A stretch of DNA of 64,000 nucleotides from Caldilineaceae bacterium bin5 (GTDB lineage Bacteria > Chloroflexota > Anaerolineae > Caldilineales > Caldilineaceae). Under the pieces are notes generated by a model, which had not been told where the DNA came from, made no database searches, and was given only the letters and a program-made list of their open reading frames with translations. The position numbers and the translations under genes are program-made. The stretch covers positions 1 through 64,000 of the forward strand of contig MPML01000017.1 of the NCBI GenBank assembly GCA_002238445.1, in the 5' to 3' direction. Shown piece by piece: positions 45,448-55,169 of this stretch. Within the stretch, counting starts at the first letter, position 1, and every line of letters begins with the position of its first letter.

Positions 45448-46521
45448 CTATGCCGGGTAGGCTCTGATCATATCGATCAGAAGAGCAATCTGAGCGCGCC
45501 CTCCTGCAGCCGGCGTGCGCGGCGTCTTCCCGTTCACTATACAGTCGTGGAAGTGAACCAGCTCCAGCTTGAACGCTTCCTCGTACGAGGCGGTCGTCGT
45601 CGACTCGCGGAAGTGGCTGCCATCCATGCTCCACTCCTCCACCACCGTGGCGGCGTTCTTCAGGAACGGACTGGGAAATCTTATCGACACGATGCTGTCC
45701 GGCGCATAAACGGTCATCGTCTCGTCGAAGACGCGTAGCCCCCGCACCGAGGCGGTGTCCAGTATACAACGCAGATTGTTCGGATAAGCCAGGATCGAGA
45801 CGAAGGCCCCGCCGCCATTCCAGATTTCGGTCGACACGACACGCTCCGGCAACCCGAAAGCGGCGTCCAGAATGTAGATGTCGTGGATCGACAGGCCCAG
45901 CATCTTACCATAGGCGCGCATGACCGCTTCGGGTTGGGCGCCAATTGCGCGTTGCAGGCTTTCCTGGTTCAGCCGCTGCATCCTGTCCTTCTCGGCCGCG
46001 TCAACGTCATCGACCCGCACGATGTCATAGTGCTCCAGAAACAGGGCGTTCGGGCCGTTGATATCGTAAAGGCGGATCAGACTCGGGTCTTGCATCTGCT
46101 GGATGCGTTTGCGGCCGGCCACATAGCCGGGATCGTAGCATTTGTGATGGCCGAGCATCGCAACACAGCCGCTCTGCGCCTGTGCGTCCAGAATCTCATC
46201 GGCCTCATCCAGGTTGTTGCACATCGGTTTCTCGATAAAGACGTGCTTGCCCGCCCGCAGCGCATCCGTAGCCGGCTGGGCATGGTCCTGCGTCAGCACC
46301 ATCACAGCATCCACGTCCGCGCGCTCCAGCATCTCGCGATAGTCGGAAAAAGTGTGCCGGATTCCATACTTCGCGCCGACAGCCTGAACGGTTCCGGGGG
46401 ACAGGTCGCACAGTGCCGCAATCTCAAAGAGCTGCGGCATTTCAGACAGATGCGGCAAGTGCATCACCTGCGCGACCATTCCAGTACCGATCAACCCGAT
46501 TCTGACTGGCTTGTTTCCCAC
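45448..46521 (-). CDS. Gfo/Idh/MocA-family oxidoreductase
   Basis: A 357-aa NAD(P)-dependent oxidoreductase. The N-terminal Rossmann fold opens GLIGTGMVAQ and the catalytic lysine is in the EKP motif (HVFIEKPMC); a C-terminal alpha/beta domain follows. The GTG at 46521 is chosen because GGAGGAG lies about 8 nt upstream. Family members oxidise or reduce sugars and inositols. It lies at the downstream end of a minus-strand run with two PhyH genes. Confidence 0.87.
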   Translation of the reverse strand: MGNKPVRIGLIGTGMVAQVMHLPHLSEMPQLFEIAALCDLSPGTVQAVGAKYGIRHTFSDYREMLERADVDAVMVLTQDHAQPATDALRAGKHVFIEKPMCNNLDEADEILDAQAQSGCVAMLGHHKCYDPGYVAGRKRIQQMQDPSLIRLYDINGPNALFLEHYDIVRVDDVDAAEKDRMQRLNQESLQRAIGAQPEAVMRAYGKMLGLSIHDIYILDAAFGLPERVVSTEIWNGGGAFVSILAYPNNLRCILDTASVRGLRVFDETMTVYAPDSIVSIRFPSPFLKNAATVVEEWSMDGSHFRESTTTASYEEAFKLELVHFHDCIVNGKTPRTPAAGGRAQIALLIDMIRAYPA

Positions 46522-46612
46522 GCTTTGACTCCTCCGTACAAAAAGATGGCGCCGCTTTTGTACACTGCTTCGCATTCTGCCCGAAGTGTTACGGCTGGAG
46601 TTTCAGACTACT

Positions 46613-47830
46613 TCAAAATGTGCCGAGAAACGCCTCGACGCTCAGATCAGCCGGAACCTGATCGAAATAATAATGGGTCTCGTCACCCTGGAAGCCCGGC
46701 ACCCACTGAACTTCCTCGTCCTGCAACAAATCGTCAACAAACTTGAAACGCGTCCACAGTATTCCGGCTTCCTGGTCGCTGAAGCGATCGGCCAGTGGCT
46801 TGCCCCACTGCAGAGTCATGGGATGAATGCTCGTCGCCCAAACTTGCTCTTGCTCGGGTAGGCTGTCAAAGTCCGGACTCTTGAGTTGATTGATGCGCTT
46901 GGCGCTCTTGCTCAAAAAGATCGTTGAGAGTAACCAGCCCTTTTCGCCGCGACCTGGGTGCAGACGTTCCAGAGCGGCCTTGTATGCAGTGCCGTCACCG
47001 TCAATAACCGCCCGCAACGCCTCCTCGATATGCTCGAACGTCTGGGAGCTGCGTTCGTTCCAACGCTTGAACGCCGCCTGCGAAGCGGGAGAGAGATGTT
47101 CAAGGAAAGGAAGATCCTTCTGTGTGGTGTACTCCGAAAAACCGCCGTGTATGGTACGGCGCATCTTGGCGTTGTAGCGGCTGCCCCAATGCAGCAGGGG
47201 CAGGATATAGGCCACGCCATCGCCGGCCGTCAGATGCGTCTGGACGGCGCCAGGCACCGGCGTACGTGCATCGGAATTTAACGCCGCGTTTTCCTCCGCC
47301 GTGTTAAGACGAGCGTGGCTGCCGGGCACAACCCAGAGAACGCTGTCGTCGTAGAGCGGCAGATTCCATTGAATGTAACGCGGCCCATTCTCCAGGATGT
47401 CGTCAGCATAGCCTTGCAGCGGCGCGGTGTGCGGCGGATAGAAGTCGCGGTGCCAGCCGCGATGACCGGCCGTCTCGTGGTCGCGAACCGGATTGCACAT
47501 GACCATCATTTCGGTGACAGCCGCGTCCTCCACGCCCAGCAAACGGCTGCTGACGCCCTGCATGTTCTCGTGCAACCAGATTTCGACCCCGCCTATGGTC
47601 TGCGCATCGATCTGGTCGGCCAGCGCTCCCAGATTGAGACGAGGCTGGGCGTGGGTCTCCCAGACACCGCCCGGCGGGTCGTCCGGTCCCCGCTCCCGCG
47701 CCCAGATCTCTTTCTGGCGCTCGACGAGCACCTCATGAGCCCGCCGCAGGCCTTCCAGCTGTTGCGGCGGAATTACCCCCCGCAGAATCACATATCCATC
47801 TTCCAGAAACTGATCGCGGCTGAATTCCAT
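46613..47830 (-). CDS. Phytanoyl-CoA dioxygenase (PhyH) family protein, long form
   Basis: A 405-aa Fe(II)/2-oxoglutarate oxygenase. The iron motif is H127-x-D129 (GWHRDFYPP); the distal histidine is probably H214 (LLHWGSRYN) with R224 as 2-oxoglutarate partner. It is about 100 residues longer than typical PhyH proteins, extending at the C-terminus. ATG 47830 with GAGGGAAC upstream. A second PhyH gene precedes it on the same strand. Confidence 0.83.
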   Translation of the reverse strand: MEFSRDQFLEDGYVILRGVIPPQQLEGLRRAHEVLVERQKEIWARERGPDDPPGGVWETHAQPRLNLGALADQIDAQTIGGVEIWLHENMQGVSSRLLGVEDAAVTEMMVMCNPVRDHETAGHRGWHRDFYPPHTAPLQGYADDILENGPRYIQWNLPLYDDSVLWVVPGSHARLNTAEENAALNSDARTPVPGAVQTHLTAGDGVAYILPLLHWGSRYNAKMRRTIHGGFSEYTTQKDLPFLEHLSPASQAAFKRWNERSSQTFEHIEEALRAVIDGDGTAYKAALERLHPGRGEKGWLLSTIFLSKSAKRINQLKSPDFDSLPEQEQVWATSIHPMTLQWGKPLADRFSDQEAGILWTRFKFVDDLLQDEEVQWVPGFQGDETHYYFDQVPADLSVEAFLGTF

Positions 47831-47916
47831 GACTGTTCCCTCTTCACTTTCGTCCCAGGAAGTTGTTTCCCGAACTGAACTCATTCGCGCGCGAATTGGC
47901 TTTCCAACGCGCCGGG

Positions 47917-48735
47917 CTAATCGATGACCCGGCAGGTGGCGTGCAGTCTACGTCCTCTCTCCGAAATATTGTCGAACTCGGTCCGTGTCATTTCGATTGG
48001 CACGCGCTGGCCGAACCAGGGCAGTGAGTAACAGATAACCAGTTCCGGCCGTACGTGATCCGAGCGGTTGGGCGTGCCGCGGTGCAGCGTACGCGGGTCC
48101 TGGATCCACAGCGTACCTTTTTTCAGATTGAGACGGCGCCGGGTGGGGAAATCCCCTGCCTCCAGGATCTCATCATAGCGCGTCTCCATCTCCGGGTCAG
48201 CAAGATATTGGGTGCATGGCAATATTTCAAAGCTGCCATTTTCTTCATGAGTGTCTACCAAGGGAAATTTAATGCCGAAATGGGGACAGACTTCAAGACC
48301 GACATGAGGCACCAATTTCGATATGCCGGCGTCGCGATGCCATTTCTGAAATTGGCTGCCGGGATAGGGGTTGTTCGAGTGATAGCAAGTTATACGGTAG
48401 TCGTCCGTGCCCCAATAGCGGTCCAGAAAGTCCAGCACGACTGGGTTCTCGCAGATTTCGGGGTCGGCGAACGGCTGCTCCCATGGGACATAGACGGTGT
48501 AACGGTTGACCACTTGCAGGCGGCCTTCGAAGACAAGGCGATTGTCGCTGCGTCCCCGGAGAGTTACCCCGCTTTCCGGATCGCTGTGCGCCCGCACCGT
48601 TTCCAGATAGGGTAGAAAGGACTCACGGATCCGGTCAATCTTTTCGACCGGAATCAGGTCTTCAAAGAGTACATAACCGTTGATTCGAAGCTCGGCCAGC
48701 TTAAGATCGAGGTCATATCGGTTTGGCGATGCCAA
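47917..48735 (-). CDS. Phytanoyl-CoA dioxygenase (PhyH) family protein
   Basis: A 272-aa oxygenase with H133-x-D135 (KWHRDAG) and distal H218 (TLHRGTPNRSDH); R224 or R229 probably binds 2-oxoglutarate. I place the start at a TTG (48735) because GAAGGAGG lies 8 nt before it; an in-frame GTG seven codons upstream would put that ribosome site inside the gene. Only distantly similar to the other two PhyH proteins in the window. Confidence 0.83.
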   Translation of the reverse strand: MASPNRYDLDLKLAELRINGYVLFEDLIPVEKIDRIRESFLPYLETVRAHSDPESGVTLRGRSDNRLVFEGRLQVVNRYTVYVPWEQPFADPEICENPVVLDFLDRYWGTDDYRITCYHSNNPYPGSQFQKWHRDAGISKLVPHVGLEVCPHFGIKFPLVDTHEENGSFEILPCTQYLADPEMETRYDEILEAGDFPTRRRLNLKKGTLWIQDPRTLHRGTPNRSDHVRPELVICYSLPWFGQRVPIEMTRTEFDNISERGRRLHATCRVID

Positions 48736-48830
48736 GATCGGTTCCTCCTTCGGCACTTAGAAAAAGTTAGCCAGGGCCAGCCAGGACTGCCTTCTGGACT
48801 TGTACCGTTTGCAACAGAGTCGGGAGGTTT

Positions 48831-49694
48831 TCAGTCAACCGGCACTCGATAAGAGGTTTCTTCAATCTTTTCGTGGTCTGACGTCCGTGCAATCTCCATC
48901 GCACGCTCGGTAACCGGCAGATAGTAGTGTGTTTCGGCGTTCATCGAGATAAACCCCTCCGCGTAGGCAACGCCGCCGGACATACCGAACGCGCCGTCGC
49001 TGGTCTCGATGCGCTTGCTGGCATAGGCGCCGCCGTAGCCCTGGCTGACAAGACAGTCCAAAGCAGCCAGTTTCTTGTCGACAACGTCGGTGATGTCGAT
49101 GAAGACATCGTTGTAGTATCCGCCCTCGGATTGCCAGACCTGCCGCGGAATCGCGGCCGCGCCGGTGCCGAAGAAGAAGACCTGGGCGGCCTTGTGCGGT
49201 GGATTGGTGTCGCCGGGATCCACGCCGGATGCGAGAGACAAGGCATGGAGAACGATTTGCCCGGCGATCGCATGGGGGTTGGTCAAGCCGTCGCCCTCCT
49301 TGGGGAAATGGGTCAAAACCAAATCAGGTTTCAGCTGCCGCAAGAGCCGGGCCAGACGCCTCACTGCCTCGTCGGTGACGAGAAGAACGGCATCATCGGC
49401 GCCGAAAAAGTATACGTCTTCAACGCCCAACAGATTGCAGGCCTTGCGCGCCTCTTCCGCCTTGACGTCAGACCGCTCGGCCATCAGCGACTGCAGTTCA
49501 TCGGCCGCGGGCACCTCACTGCGGTGGTGCATCTCATCGCTGATCACCTTATCGTGGACGCGCGCGCCGTGCGTGAGGACGACACAGCCGACATAGTCGC
49601 CGCGCGACGCGTGATGGGCCATCGTACCGCCCGACTGGTCGAAAATGTCGGCGGGATGCGCGCCGACGGACAGAATGCGTAGCGACTCGGACAT
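48831..49694 (-). CDS. PIG-L/LmbE family deacetylase-like protein with altered AHPDD motif
   Basis: A 287-aa protein of the PIG-L N-acetylglucosamine-deacetylase fold. The family motif AHPDD reads AHPAD: H13 and D16, the zinc ligands in MshB numbering, are kept, but position 15, the usual general base Asp, is Ala. The second site reads LTHFPKEGDGLTNPHAIAGQIV. It may be a variant hydrolase using another base, or a non-hydrolytic relative. ATG 49694. Precedes the PhyH pair on the minus strand. Confidence 0.78.
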   Translation of the reverse strand: MSESLRILSVGAHPADIFDQSGGTMAHHASRGDYVGCVVLTHGARVHDKVISDEMHHRSEVPAADELQSLMAERSDVKAEEARKACNLLGVEDVYFFGADDAVLLVTDEAVRRLARLLRQLKPDLVLTHFPKEGDGLTNPHAIAGQIVLHALSLASGVDPGDTNPPHKAAQVFFFGTGAAAIPRQVWQSEGGYYNDVFIDITDVVDKKLAALDCLVSQGYGGAYASKRIETSDGAFGMSGGVAYAEGFISMNAETHYYLPVTERAMEIARTSDHEKIEETSYRVPVD

Positions 49695-49843
49695 GGGTCA
49701 TGCCTCCTGATTGTTGTGGGAACTCTGACTACCCTAAAGTATAGCTTACAAACCCACGAGGAGTGAGTGGCCAAAAACAGGGGCTACTGAGATTCTCCTG
49801 GCCGGCGAATTCGTCTACACAAGCGCCTGTTCGAAGACCGCGT

Positions 49844-51442
49844 TTACGACGCAACAGGGTCCTCGAAGTGAAATGAAAACAGTTCAGCGTCTCGCAGGAA
49901 GAAGCGCAGCTTGCGCCAATAGGTTCTCTCGCCCGGCCCGCCCCATCGTGAGCCAACCCCCGCAGGGATGTCGGGACTCCCCTCCCACGTGATCGTGTGA
50001 GCGACACTGTCATCCGTGAACGTATCACAACGCTCCTTCAGGCAGGGCTCAAGCGGCTCGTCATACCTGTCTGCAACCTCGACCCGCACCGAGCCCCCCG
50101 GCGCGCAACGGGCATTGATTACCAACTTCGTCCCCAGACTGATCAGCTGGCGCGTCACAACAGTTCCCTCGCGATACCTGTTCGCATACAGCCCCGCGTA
50201 TCCGTCCTTGCGCATGGTAGCCAGTCCCAGACCGAATCGCGCATTCAACGGATCGCGCGCCTCCGGATGATCCAGCCTCTCACGGGCACCGGAGAGGAAG
50301 TAGTCATGGTGATAATTCGTGCCGCCGTGATAGAACCACAACTCATCACCCATCTCGATTGGCGGACTCACCAGTGAAACCATGTAAGCATCCCAGTACC
50401 CTTCGCCGCGCGGGGCCAGGAACGGCTGACGCTTGCCGGTCCGTCGCCAGCGCAGGCCGTCACGGCTTATCAGCAGTTGAACCTCCATCTCATTGTCTAC
50501 CGCCTGAAATACGCCGACCGTAGCCAGATGCACATTCCCAACCTTGAACTGTGACATCCCGTAGAACGAGTCGTCCAGGTTGTCCTCCTCGTCATCGGCC
50601 GCCGCCACCAGAACCGGTTCGCTCCAGTGCAGAAAGTCGTGGCTGCGGCACTGGAAAACGCGCCGCTGACTGTAGGCTGCGAAATTGTGGGGTTCATTCG
50701 TGATGGTGAATGAGCGGCGATTCTGCGGATTGCGCATATTATTCGCGCCGGCCGCAACCATCATCACATGCCGTGTATTCTGCACAAACTCGCGCGCATA
50801 TTCGTCATAAAAGAGGGCCGACACGTCGTCGAGCTTGGATCCCAGCATTCCGATCGATGGCAGCTCGTCATAAACGGTCCAGTGAATGCCATCAGGCGAG
50901 CGCGCGCACCTGATATTGTGAAAACTGGCGACCTCGTCGTTCCTCATGTGAGAGAAAAGCGCGCGAAAACGCTCGTCCGGGCTGGAAGGATGGGGATCTA
51001 GCACGACATTCATCGAGTGGACCTGCCCAAACTCGCTGTCGCCCAGAACAATGTTAGTCTTGTGACCGTACAGTTCGTAGACACCCAGCTCCGGCTTCTG
51101 CCAGTGGATTCCATCCTCGCTCTCGGCGTAAAGCTGCCGTGAGAAAGTGCCAAAAGGATTGTTCGGAATCGGTTCGGGCGCGGGTTTTCCGGCCATGTCC
51201 TCATACCAGCACTTGAAGAGGCCATCCCGTGGGTCCCGCAGCACGCAGTAGTTCGAATAGGTAAAGTAGGGCACGTGCTCCCAGGGCCGGTCCTTGCTGA
51301 TAAGGGGCGTTTCCAGGCGGCGCGTGGGCCGGTGCCAGCGGCGCGTCACATCCTGTACCGATTCAATGACGACATTGTCCAGAAACGTCTGTGTAAACTC
51401 CTTCACGTACAGATGGGTGCTGTCCCTGCTCAGATCGCGCAT
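49844..51442 (-). CDS. Glycosidase-like beta-propeller protein (GH43/GH32-like)
   Basis: A 532-aa cytoplasmic protein built from propeller-type blades: YAESEDGIHWQKP, CARSPDGIHWTVYDE, CRSHDFLHWSEPVL and LISRDGLRWRRTG are S/R-x-D-G-x-x-W blade signatures. A short beta-rich tail (GGSVRVEVADRYDEPLEPC) resembles the end module of GH32/GH43-like proteins. The catalytic acids cannot be fixed by eye. GGGAGGAATTCT precedes the ATG. Likely acts on an oligosaccharide; substrate unknown. Confidence 0.6.
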   Translation of the reverse strand: MRDLSRDSTHLYVKEFTQTFLDNVVIESVQDVTRRWHRPTRRLETPLISKDRPWEHVPYFTYSNYCVLRDPRDGLFKCWYEDMAGKPAPEPIPNNPFGTFSRQLYAESEDGIHWQKPELGVYELYGHKTNIVLGDSEFGQVHSMNVVLDPHPSSPDERFRALFSHMRNDEVASFHNIRCARSPDGIHWTVYDELPSIGMLGSKLDDVSALFYDEYAREFVQNTRHVMMVAAGANNMRNPQNRRSFTITNEPHNFAAYSQRRVFQCRSHDFLHWSEPVLVAAADDEEDNLDDSFYGMSQFKVGNVHLATVGVFQAVDNEMEVQLLISRDGLRWRRTGKRQPFLAPRGEGYWDAYMVSLVSPPIEMGDELWFYHGGTNYHHDYFLSGARERLDHPEARDPLNARFGLGLATMRKDGYAGLYANRYREGTVVTRQLISLGTKLVINARCAPGGSVRVEVADRYDEPLEPCLKERCDTFTDDSVAHTITWEGSPDIPAGVGSRWGGPGERTYWRKLRFFLRDAELFSFHFEDPVAS

Positions 51443-51512
51443 AGAATTCCTCCCAATCCTTCATCCATTCGGACGTTAGACCTAAATCGGATAAACAGCG
51501 GCATCCCGCCTG

Positions 51513-53456
51513 TCAGATCGCATGGCCTATTCGTGCGCCATCGGTTGTGGCTTCGAAGATAAATCGGGAAGCGTTGGCCGCGCCGATAACATGCAGTTCG
51601 TCAACCTTGCCCGCCAGCGCAGCGGCCAGCGGATTATAGGGCCTGCTACCGGTTGCAACGACAATCTCGTCAAATGGACCGACTTTCTGCTCGCCGGCGG
51701 TGTAGATGCTTCGTAGCGTCGCGATAGCGCCGTTTACCCGCGCCAAGTCGTGCCCCACAATGAAGGTGACGCCATGCTCTGTCAACCGTTGGCAGAGCAT
51801 CGCCGCATCCCTTTCGCCCAGGTCCGCGCCGGCGCGGGCCATCGCCGCGACGAATGTGACCGCCATCCCCGCGCTGCTCAGGTGGTCGGCAGCTACAAAA
51901 GCTGGCGCATGGCCGTCGCGGTCGACGATCAATACACGGCGGCAACCATCTGCCTTGCCTTCAAGGACCTCATGGACGGTCAGGGGCTCTTTGTCACCGC
52001 CTTCGACCCGCGCTCGGACCGGCTCGGAACCCGTAGCCAGCACTACCACATCGGGGTTCAAAGTCAGTATGCTTTCATGCGTTGCCTCGACACCTGACCG
52101 AACTTCGAATCGGCTGCTGTTGGCCTGTCGCTGATAGAACTCTGCAATCGTCGAGAAGCCGCGGCGCAGCGGCGCGGCACCCGCCAGATGGATCTGCCCG
52201 CCGACGCGATCCGCCTTTTCCAAAACGATCACCTCATGGCCCCGTTCAGATGCCGTGATAGCGGCCTCCATGCCGGCCGGTCCCGCGCCCGCGACCACAA
52301 CACGCCGACGAACCGGGACAGGCGCCGGAGTCGCCCATTCTATCTCGCGGCCGGCTACCGGATTGTAGATGCAGCCCACCGGACCTTCGCCGCCATCGCA
52401 GCAGAACTGACAGCGAATGCACAGACGAATCTCATCCCGCCGGCCGCCTTGCAGCTTGTTCACATAATGAGGGTCTGCAAAATGACCCTTGGTGATGCCA
52501 ACCACGTCGAGACGGCCGTCGGCCAGCGCAGCCTCCGCCACCTCCGGGGTGACAATGCCCCCGGCGTGCAAAACAGGCAGATCAATCGCCCGGCGCACAC
52601 GGGCTACCCGAGCAAGCTGCGCCGCCTCCGCCATATACATCGAGCCTGTATGGTGGACGGCGCCGCCAACCGTGAGGCTAACATAGTCGATCAGCCCCTT
52701 GGATTTCAGAAGCTGGATCAGGCGAACACAGTCCTGTTCGTCATAGCCATCCGGGTGCATGTCGTGCGCCTTCAAGCGCGCGCCGACGACATAGTCGTCG
52801 CCCACGGCCCGCCGCATCGCCGTAAGCGCATCGACGAGCAGGCGCGCACGACCGGTAAAGCTGCCGCCGTAGTCGTCTTCGCGGCGGTTGCAGGCCGGGC
52901 TGAGGAACTGCGAGAGTAGATGATGTTGATGGGCATGCAGCTCCACCCCGTCGGCGCCGCCGGCCCTCGCCCGCCGGGCCGCCCGTCCGCAGCAGGCAAC
53001 AAGATCCTCAAGATCTTCCGACGACCAGGATGCCACGTGTTCCGACGCCAGAACGGGCGGATCGATAACAGCCGGTACCACGCGCGCAGCAGGCGCGGTC
53101 GGCATCGGCTCGCAAAACTCAGACAGATGGACCTGAGCGCCGCGGGGACAAAATTGGGCGATAAATTTGGCACCATGGCGGTGTACGGCCTGTGTTAGCG
53201 TACGGTAGGAGGCGATGAAACGATCGTCAAGATTCTGGAAATAGGCGGGGTGATCGCCTTCCCGTACCGAGGTTGCCCCCAGCGTAACGAGGGCAATGCC
53301 GCCTCTGGCGCGCTCCTCGAAATAGGCCCGGCACCTGTCGTTGGGCACCCCGTTGTGGTGCATCCAGGACGCCATGTGGCCGGTACTGCATATGCGGTTA
53401 CGCAGCGTCATCCCCTTGATTGTCAGCTGTGAAAAAATATGGGGATAGTCTGTCAT
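51513..53456 (-). CDS. OYE-family NADH:flavin oxidoreductase with FAD/NAD domain (2,4-dienoyl-CoA reductase-like)
   Basis: A 647-aa multidomain flavoenzyme. An FMN TIM barrel (1 to about 340: FSQLTIKGMTLRNRI, ELHAHQHHLLSQFLSPACNRREDDYGG) is followed by an iron-sulfur motif C346-x2-C349-x3-C353-x8-C362 and an FAD/NAD(P) module (VVVAGAGPAGMEAA from about 387). FadH-like relatives have a longer gap (about x11) before the last cysteine. It may reduce an enone, or demethylate like trimethylamine dehydrogenase relatives. ATG 53456, no strong site seen. Confidence 0.85.
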   Translation of the reverse strand: MTDYPHIFSQLTIKGMTLRNRICSTGHMASWMHHNGVPNDRCRAYFEERARGGIALVTLGATSVREGDHPAYFQNLDDRFIASYRTLTQAVHRHGAKFIAQFCPRGAQVHLSEFCEPMPTAPAARVVPAVIDPPVLASEHVASWSSEDLEDLVACCGRAARRARAGGADGVELHAHQHHLLSQFLSPACNRREDDYGGSFTGRARLLVDALTAMRRAVGDDYVVGARLKAHDMHPDGYDEQDCVRLIQLLKSKGLIDYVSLTVGGAVHHTGSMYMAEAAQLARVARVRRAIDLPVLHAGGIVTPEVAEAALADGRLDVVGITKGHFADPHYVNKLQGGRRDEIRLCIRCQFCCDGGEGPVGCIYNPVAGREIEWATPAPVPVRRRVVVAGAGPAGMEAAITASERGHEVIVLEKADRVGGQIHLAGAAPLRRGFSTIAEFYQRQANSSRFEVRSGVEATHESILTLNPDVVVLATGSEPVRARVEGGDKEPLTVHEVLEGKADGCRRVLIVDRDGHAPAFVAADHLSSAGMAVTFVAAMARAGADLGERDAAMLCQRLTEHGVTFIVGHDLARVNGAIATLRSIYTAGEQKVGPFDEIVVATGSRPYNPLAAALAGKVDELHVIGAANASRFIFEATTDGARIGHAI

Positions 53457-53499
53457 TGGTCAGCGGGAGTCGCCCTACTCTGCAGCTGAAATGAAATCC

Positions 53500-55101
53500 T
53501 TAGTGCCACGCCAGGTCCCGGAAGTTGTGGACGCGATGAAAAGTGGCCAGGTCCGCATCGTGGAAGTGTCCAGAGTTCCTGCAGGTGCGCGAAAGGATGG
53601 CCAGGTCGTCGCCGTCAACAACCATGGACGGATACATAAAAGATTGACTCGAGGTGGGGGCCATGGCGACGCAGCCGACAGGCAGCCAGTTTAAGCCGTC
53701 CATGCCGCAGTACAGCATCAGGAAGCGTCTCTCCCCGTTAGGCCCGCCGTCCAACTTCTGCGGCTCAGCGCTGGAAATAATGTTGCTGGCCATCCAGAAC
53801 AGCCGCGTAAGCGCATCATAGACAATGCAGAACTTGGATTGGCCGCCCGGCCAGGGATAGTGCTGGTCGAACCGCAGGGTCAGGTCGGCTCCGTCGTCCT
53901 CTATATCAAAGACGGCGGCGATGCCCGGGGTCGTTCCCGTGTGCTTCGGATTGACGCGGCAGGCGATCCTGAGGTGCCCGTCCACATCCATGACGTTCCC
54001 TTCAAGATTCCAGTCGTCAAACAGTTCCGGCTGGTGATCGTCATGCGCGGTTCTGAACTGCATGGCCGTCTGTTTTGCCTCAATTACCTGTGAAATGCGC
54101 CATGCGCCGGGGTCCAGCAGGTCTTGTGACAGGTCGGCGGCAATTGCAACCGTGGCTTTGTGCTTTCGGTCGAGAACCCAATACAGTTGGCTGTCTCTGA
54201 TCACCATGTTGGTCTGGCAGTTCCAAAAGGCCCCTTCCAATACCATTGCGGGCTCGGACCAGGTCTCGCCCTCGTCATTACTGCGTGTGAAATAGACGTC
54301 CTGGTGCTGGCGAGGCTGGGTAAACATGTATAGCCCGTCGTCGATGACAAACGGAGTTCCCTCGGCATACGGCAGGTCAGGCAGCCGTTGCCAGCTTCGG
54401 CCTCCGTCTACACTGCGCGACACTATCAGGTGGTCGGGTCCTACACCTCGCTTCCAGCAAGGAGCGGCGACAAGAAAGTTGCCGCTGGGCAGCCGGACCA
54501 TACCTGGATCGTGGATAAAATAATCTGCATGATCGGGAACTTCGGCTGCGATCGTGTAATTCTGTGCCAGCGGTAGCGAGAATGGATTTCGGACGGGTGA
54601 ACCTGAAGAGGAGCTCCCGCCGCCGGTCCTGCCGGCTGGCGAAGGCGCTGCAGCAATTAGGACGCACCAAGGCGCGTCCGGGGTGAGGCTCAGTCCCGGC
54701 GAACCAATGTCAATGCGTTCACCTTCCCGCATTCGTTTCTGATAGACCGAACAGTCTACGGTCTTACCACCAATGAATGCGCGGAATGCTGGAACACTCG
54801 CCTGCCAGAAACCCATGCGTTCGAGTTGACCCGCCCGGCTCAGCTTACTTTGTCCCCGCGCAGGGGTGACGGCGTAGGCGATACCCGGCTGGCGGCAGAC
54901 CTTGCGTGTGCCGAAGAAACTTGAGCGAATGAAGCGCCGGCCTGCCAGTACCTCCGGCAGCTCGGCAATCGTATGGTCAACATCCAGGAAGAGGCGCCCT
55001 CCTTCTTCCAGGGTATCAGTTTCCCATTCATGCGGCTCCAGTACGGCAAGCGCGCCGCATAAGAGCGCCTCGGCCCTATGGTCGGAACGCGTCACTGGCA
55101 A
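53500..55101 (-). CDS. Sialidase-like (BNR-repeat) exo-glycosidase-type protein
   Basis: A 533-aa protein with Asp-box blades (SRSVDGGRSWQRL, RSNDEGETWSEP) typical of sialidase-fold propellers; an N-terminal region of about 170 residues precedes the propeller. No signal peptide, so it is cytoplasmic. The start is uncertain: TTG at 55101 with GGAGGG 13 nt upstream, or GTG two codons later. True sialidase Arg-triad residues cannot be assigned by eye. Follows the GH32 gene and is probably cotranscribed. Confidence 0.6.
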   Translation of the reverse strand: MPVTRSDHRAEALLCGALAVLEPHEWETDTLEEGGRLFLDVDHTIAELPEVLAGRRFIRSSFFGTRKVCRQPGIAYAVTPARGQSKLSRAGQLERMGFWQASVPAFRAFIGGKTVDCSVYQKRMREGERIDIGSPGLSLTPDAPWCVLIAAAPSPAGRTGGGSSSSGSPVRNPFSLPLAQNYTIAAEVPDHADYFIHDPGMVRLPSGNFLVAAPCWKRGVGPDHLIVSRSVDGGRSWQRLPDLPYAEGTPFVIDDGLYMFTQPRQHQDVYFTRSNDEGETWSEPAMVLEGAFWNCQTNMVIRDSQLYWVLDRKHKATVAIAADLSQDLLDPGAWRISQVIEAKQTAMQFRTAHDDHQPELFDDWNLEGNVMDVDGHLRIACRVNPKHTGTTPGIAAVFDIEDDGADLTLRFDQHYPWPGGQSKFCIVYDALTRLFWMASNIISSAEPQKLDGGPNGERRFLMLYCGMDGLNWLPVGCVAMAPTSSQSFMYPSMVVDGDDLAILSRTCRNSGHFHDADLATFHRVHNFRDLAWH

Positions 55102-55169
55102 GTTCGTGATGGTTCCCTCCTGCAGAGGGGGCGACGGCCCGTTTCAGGCACAACCTCTCCCACAAAGGT

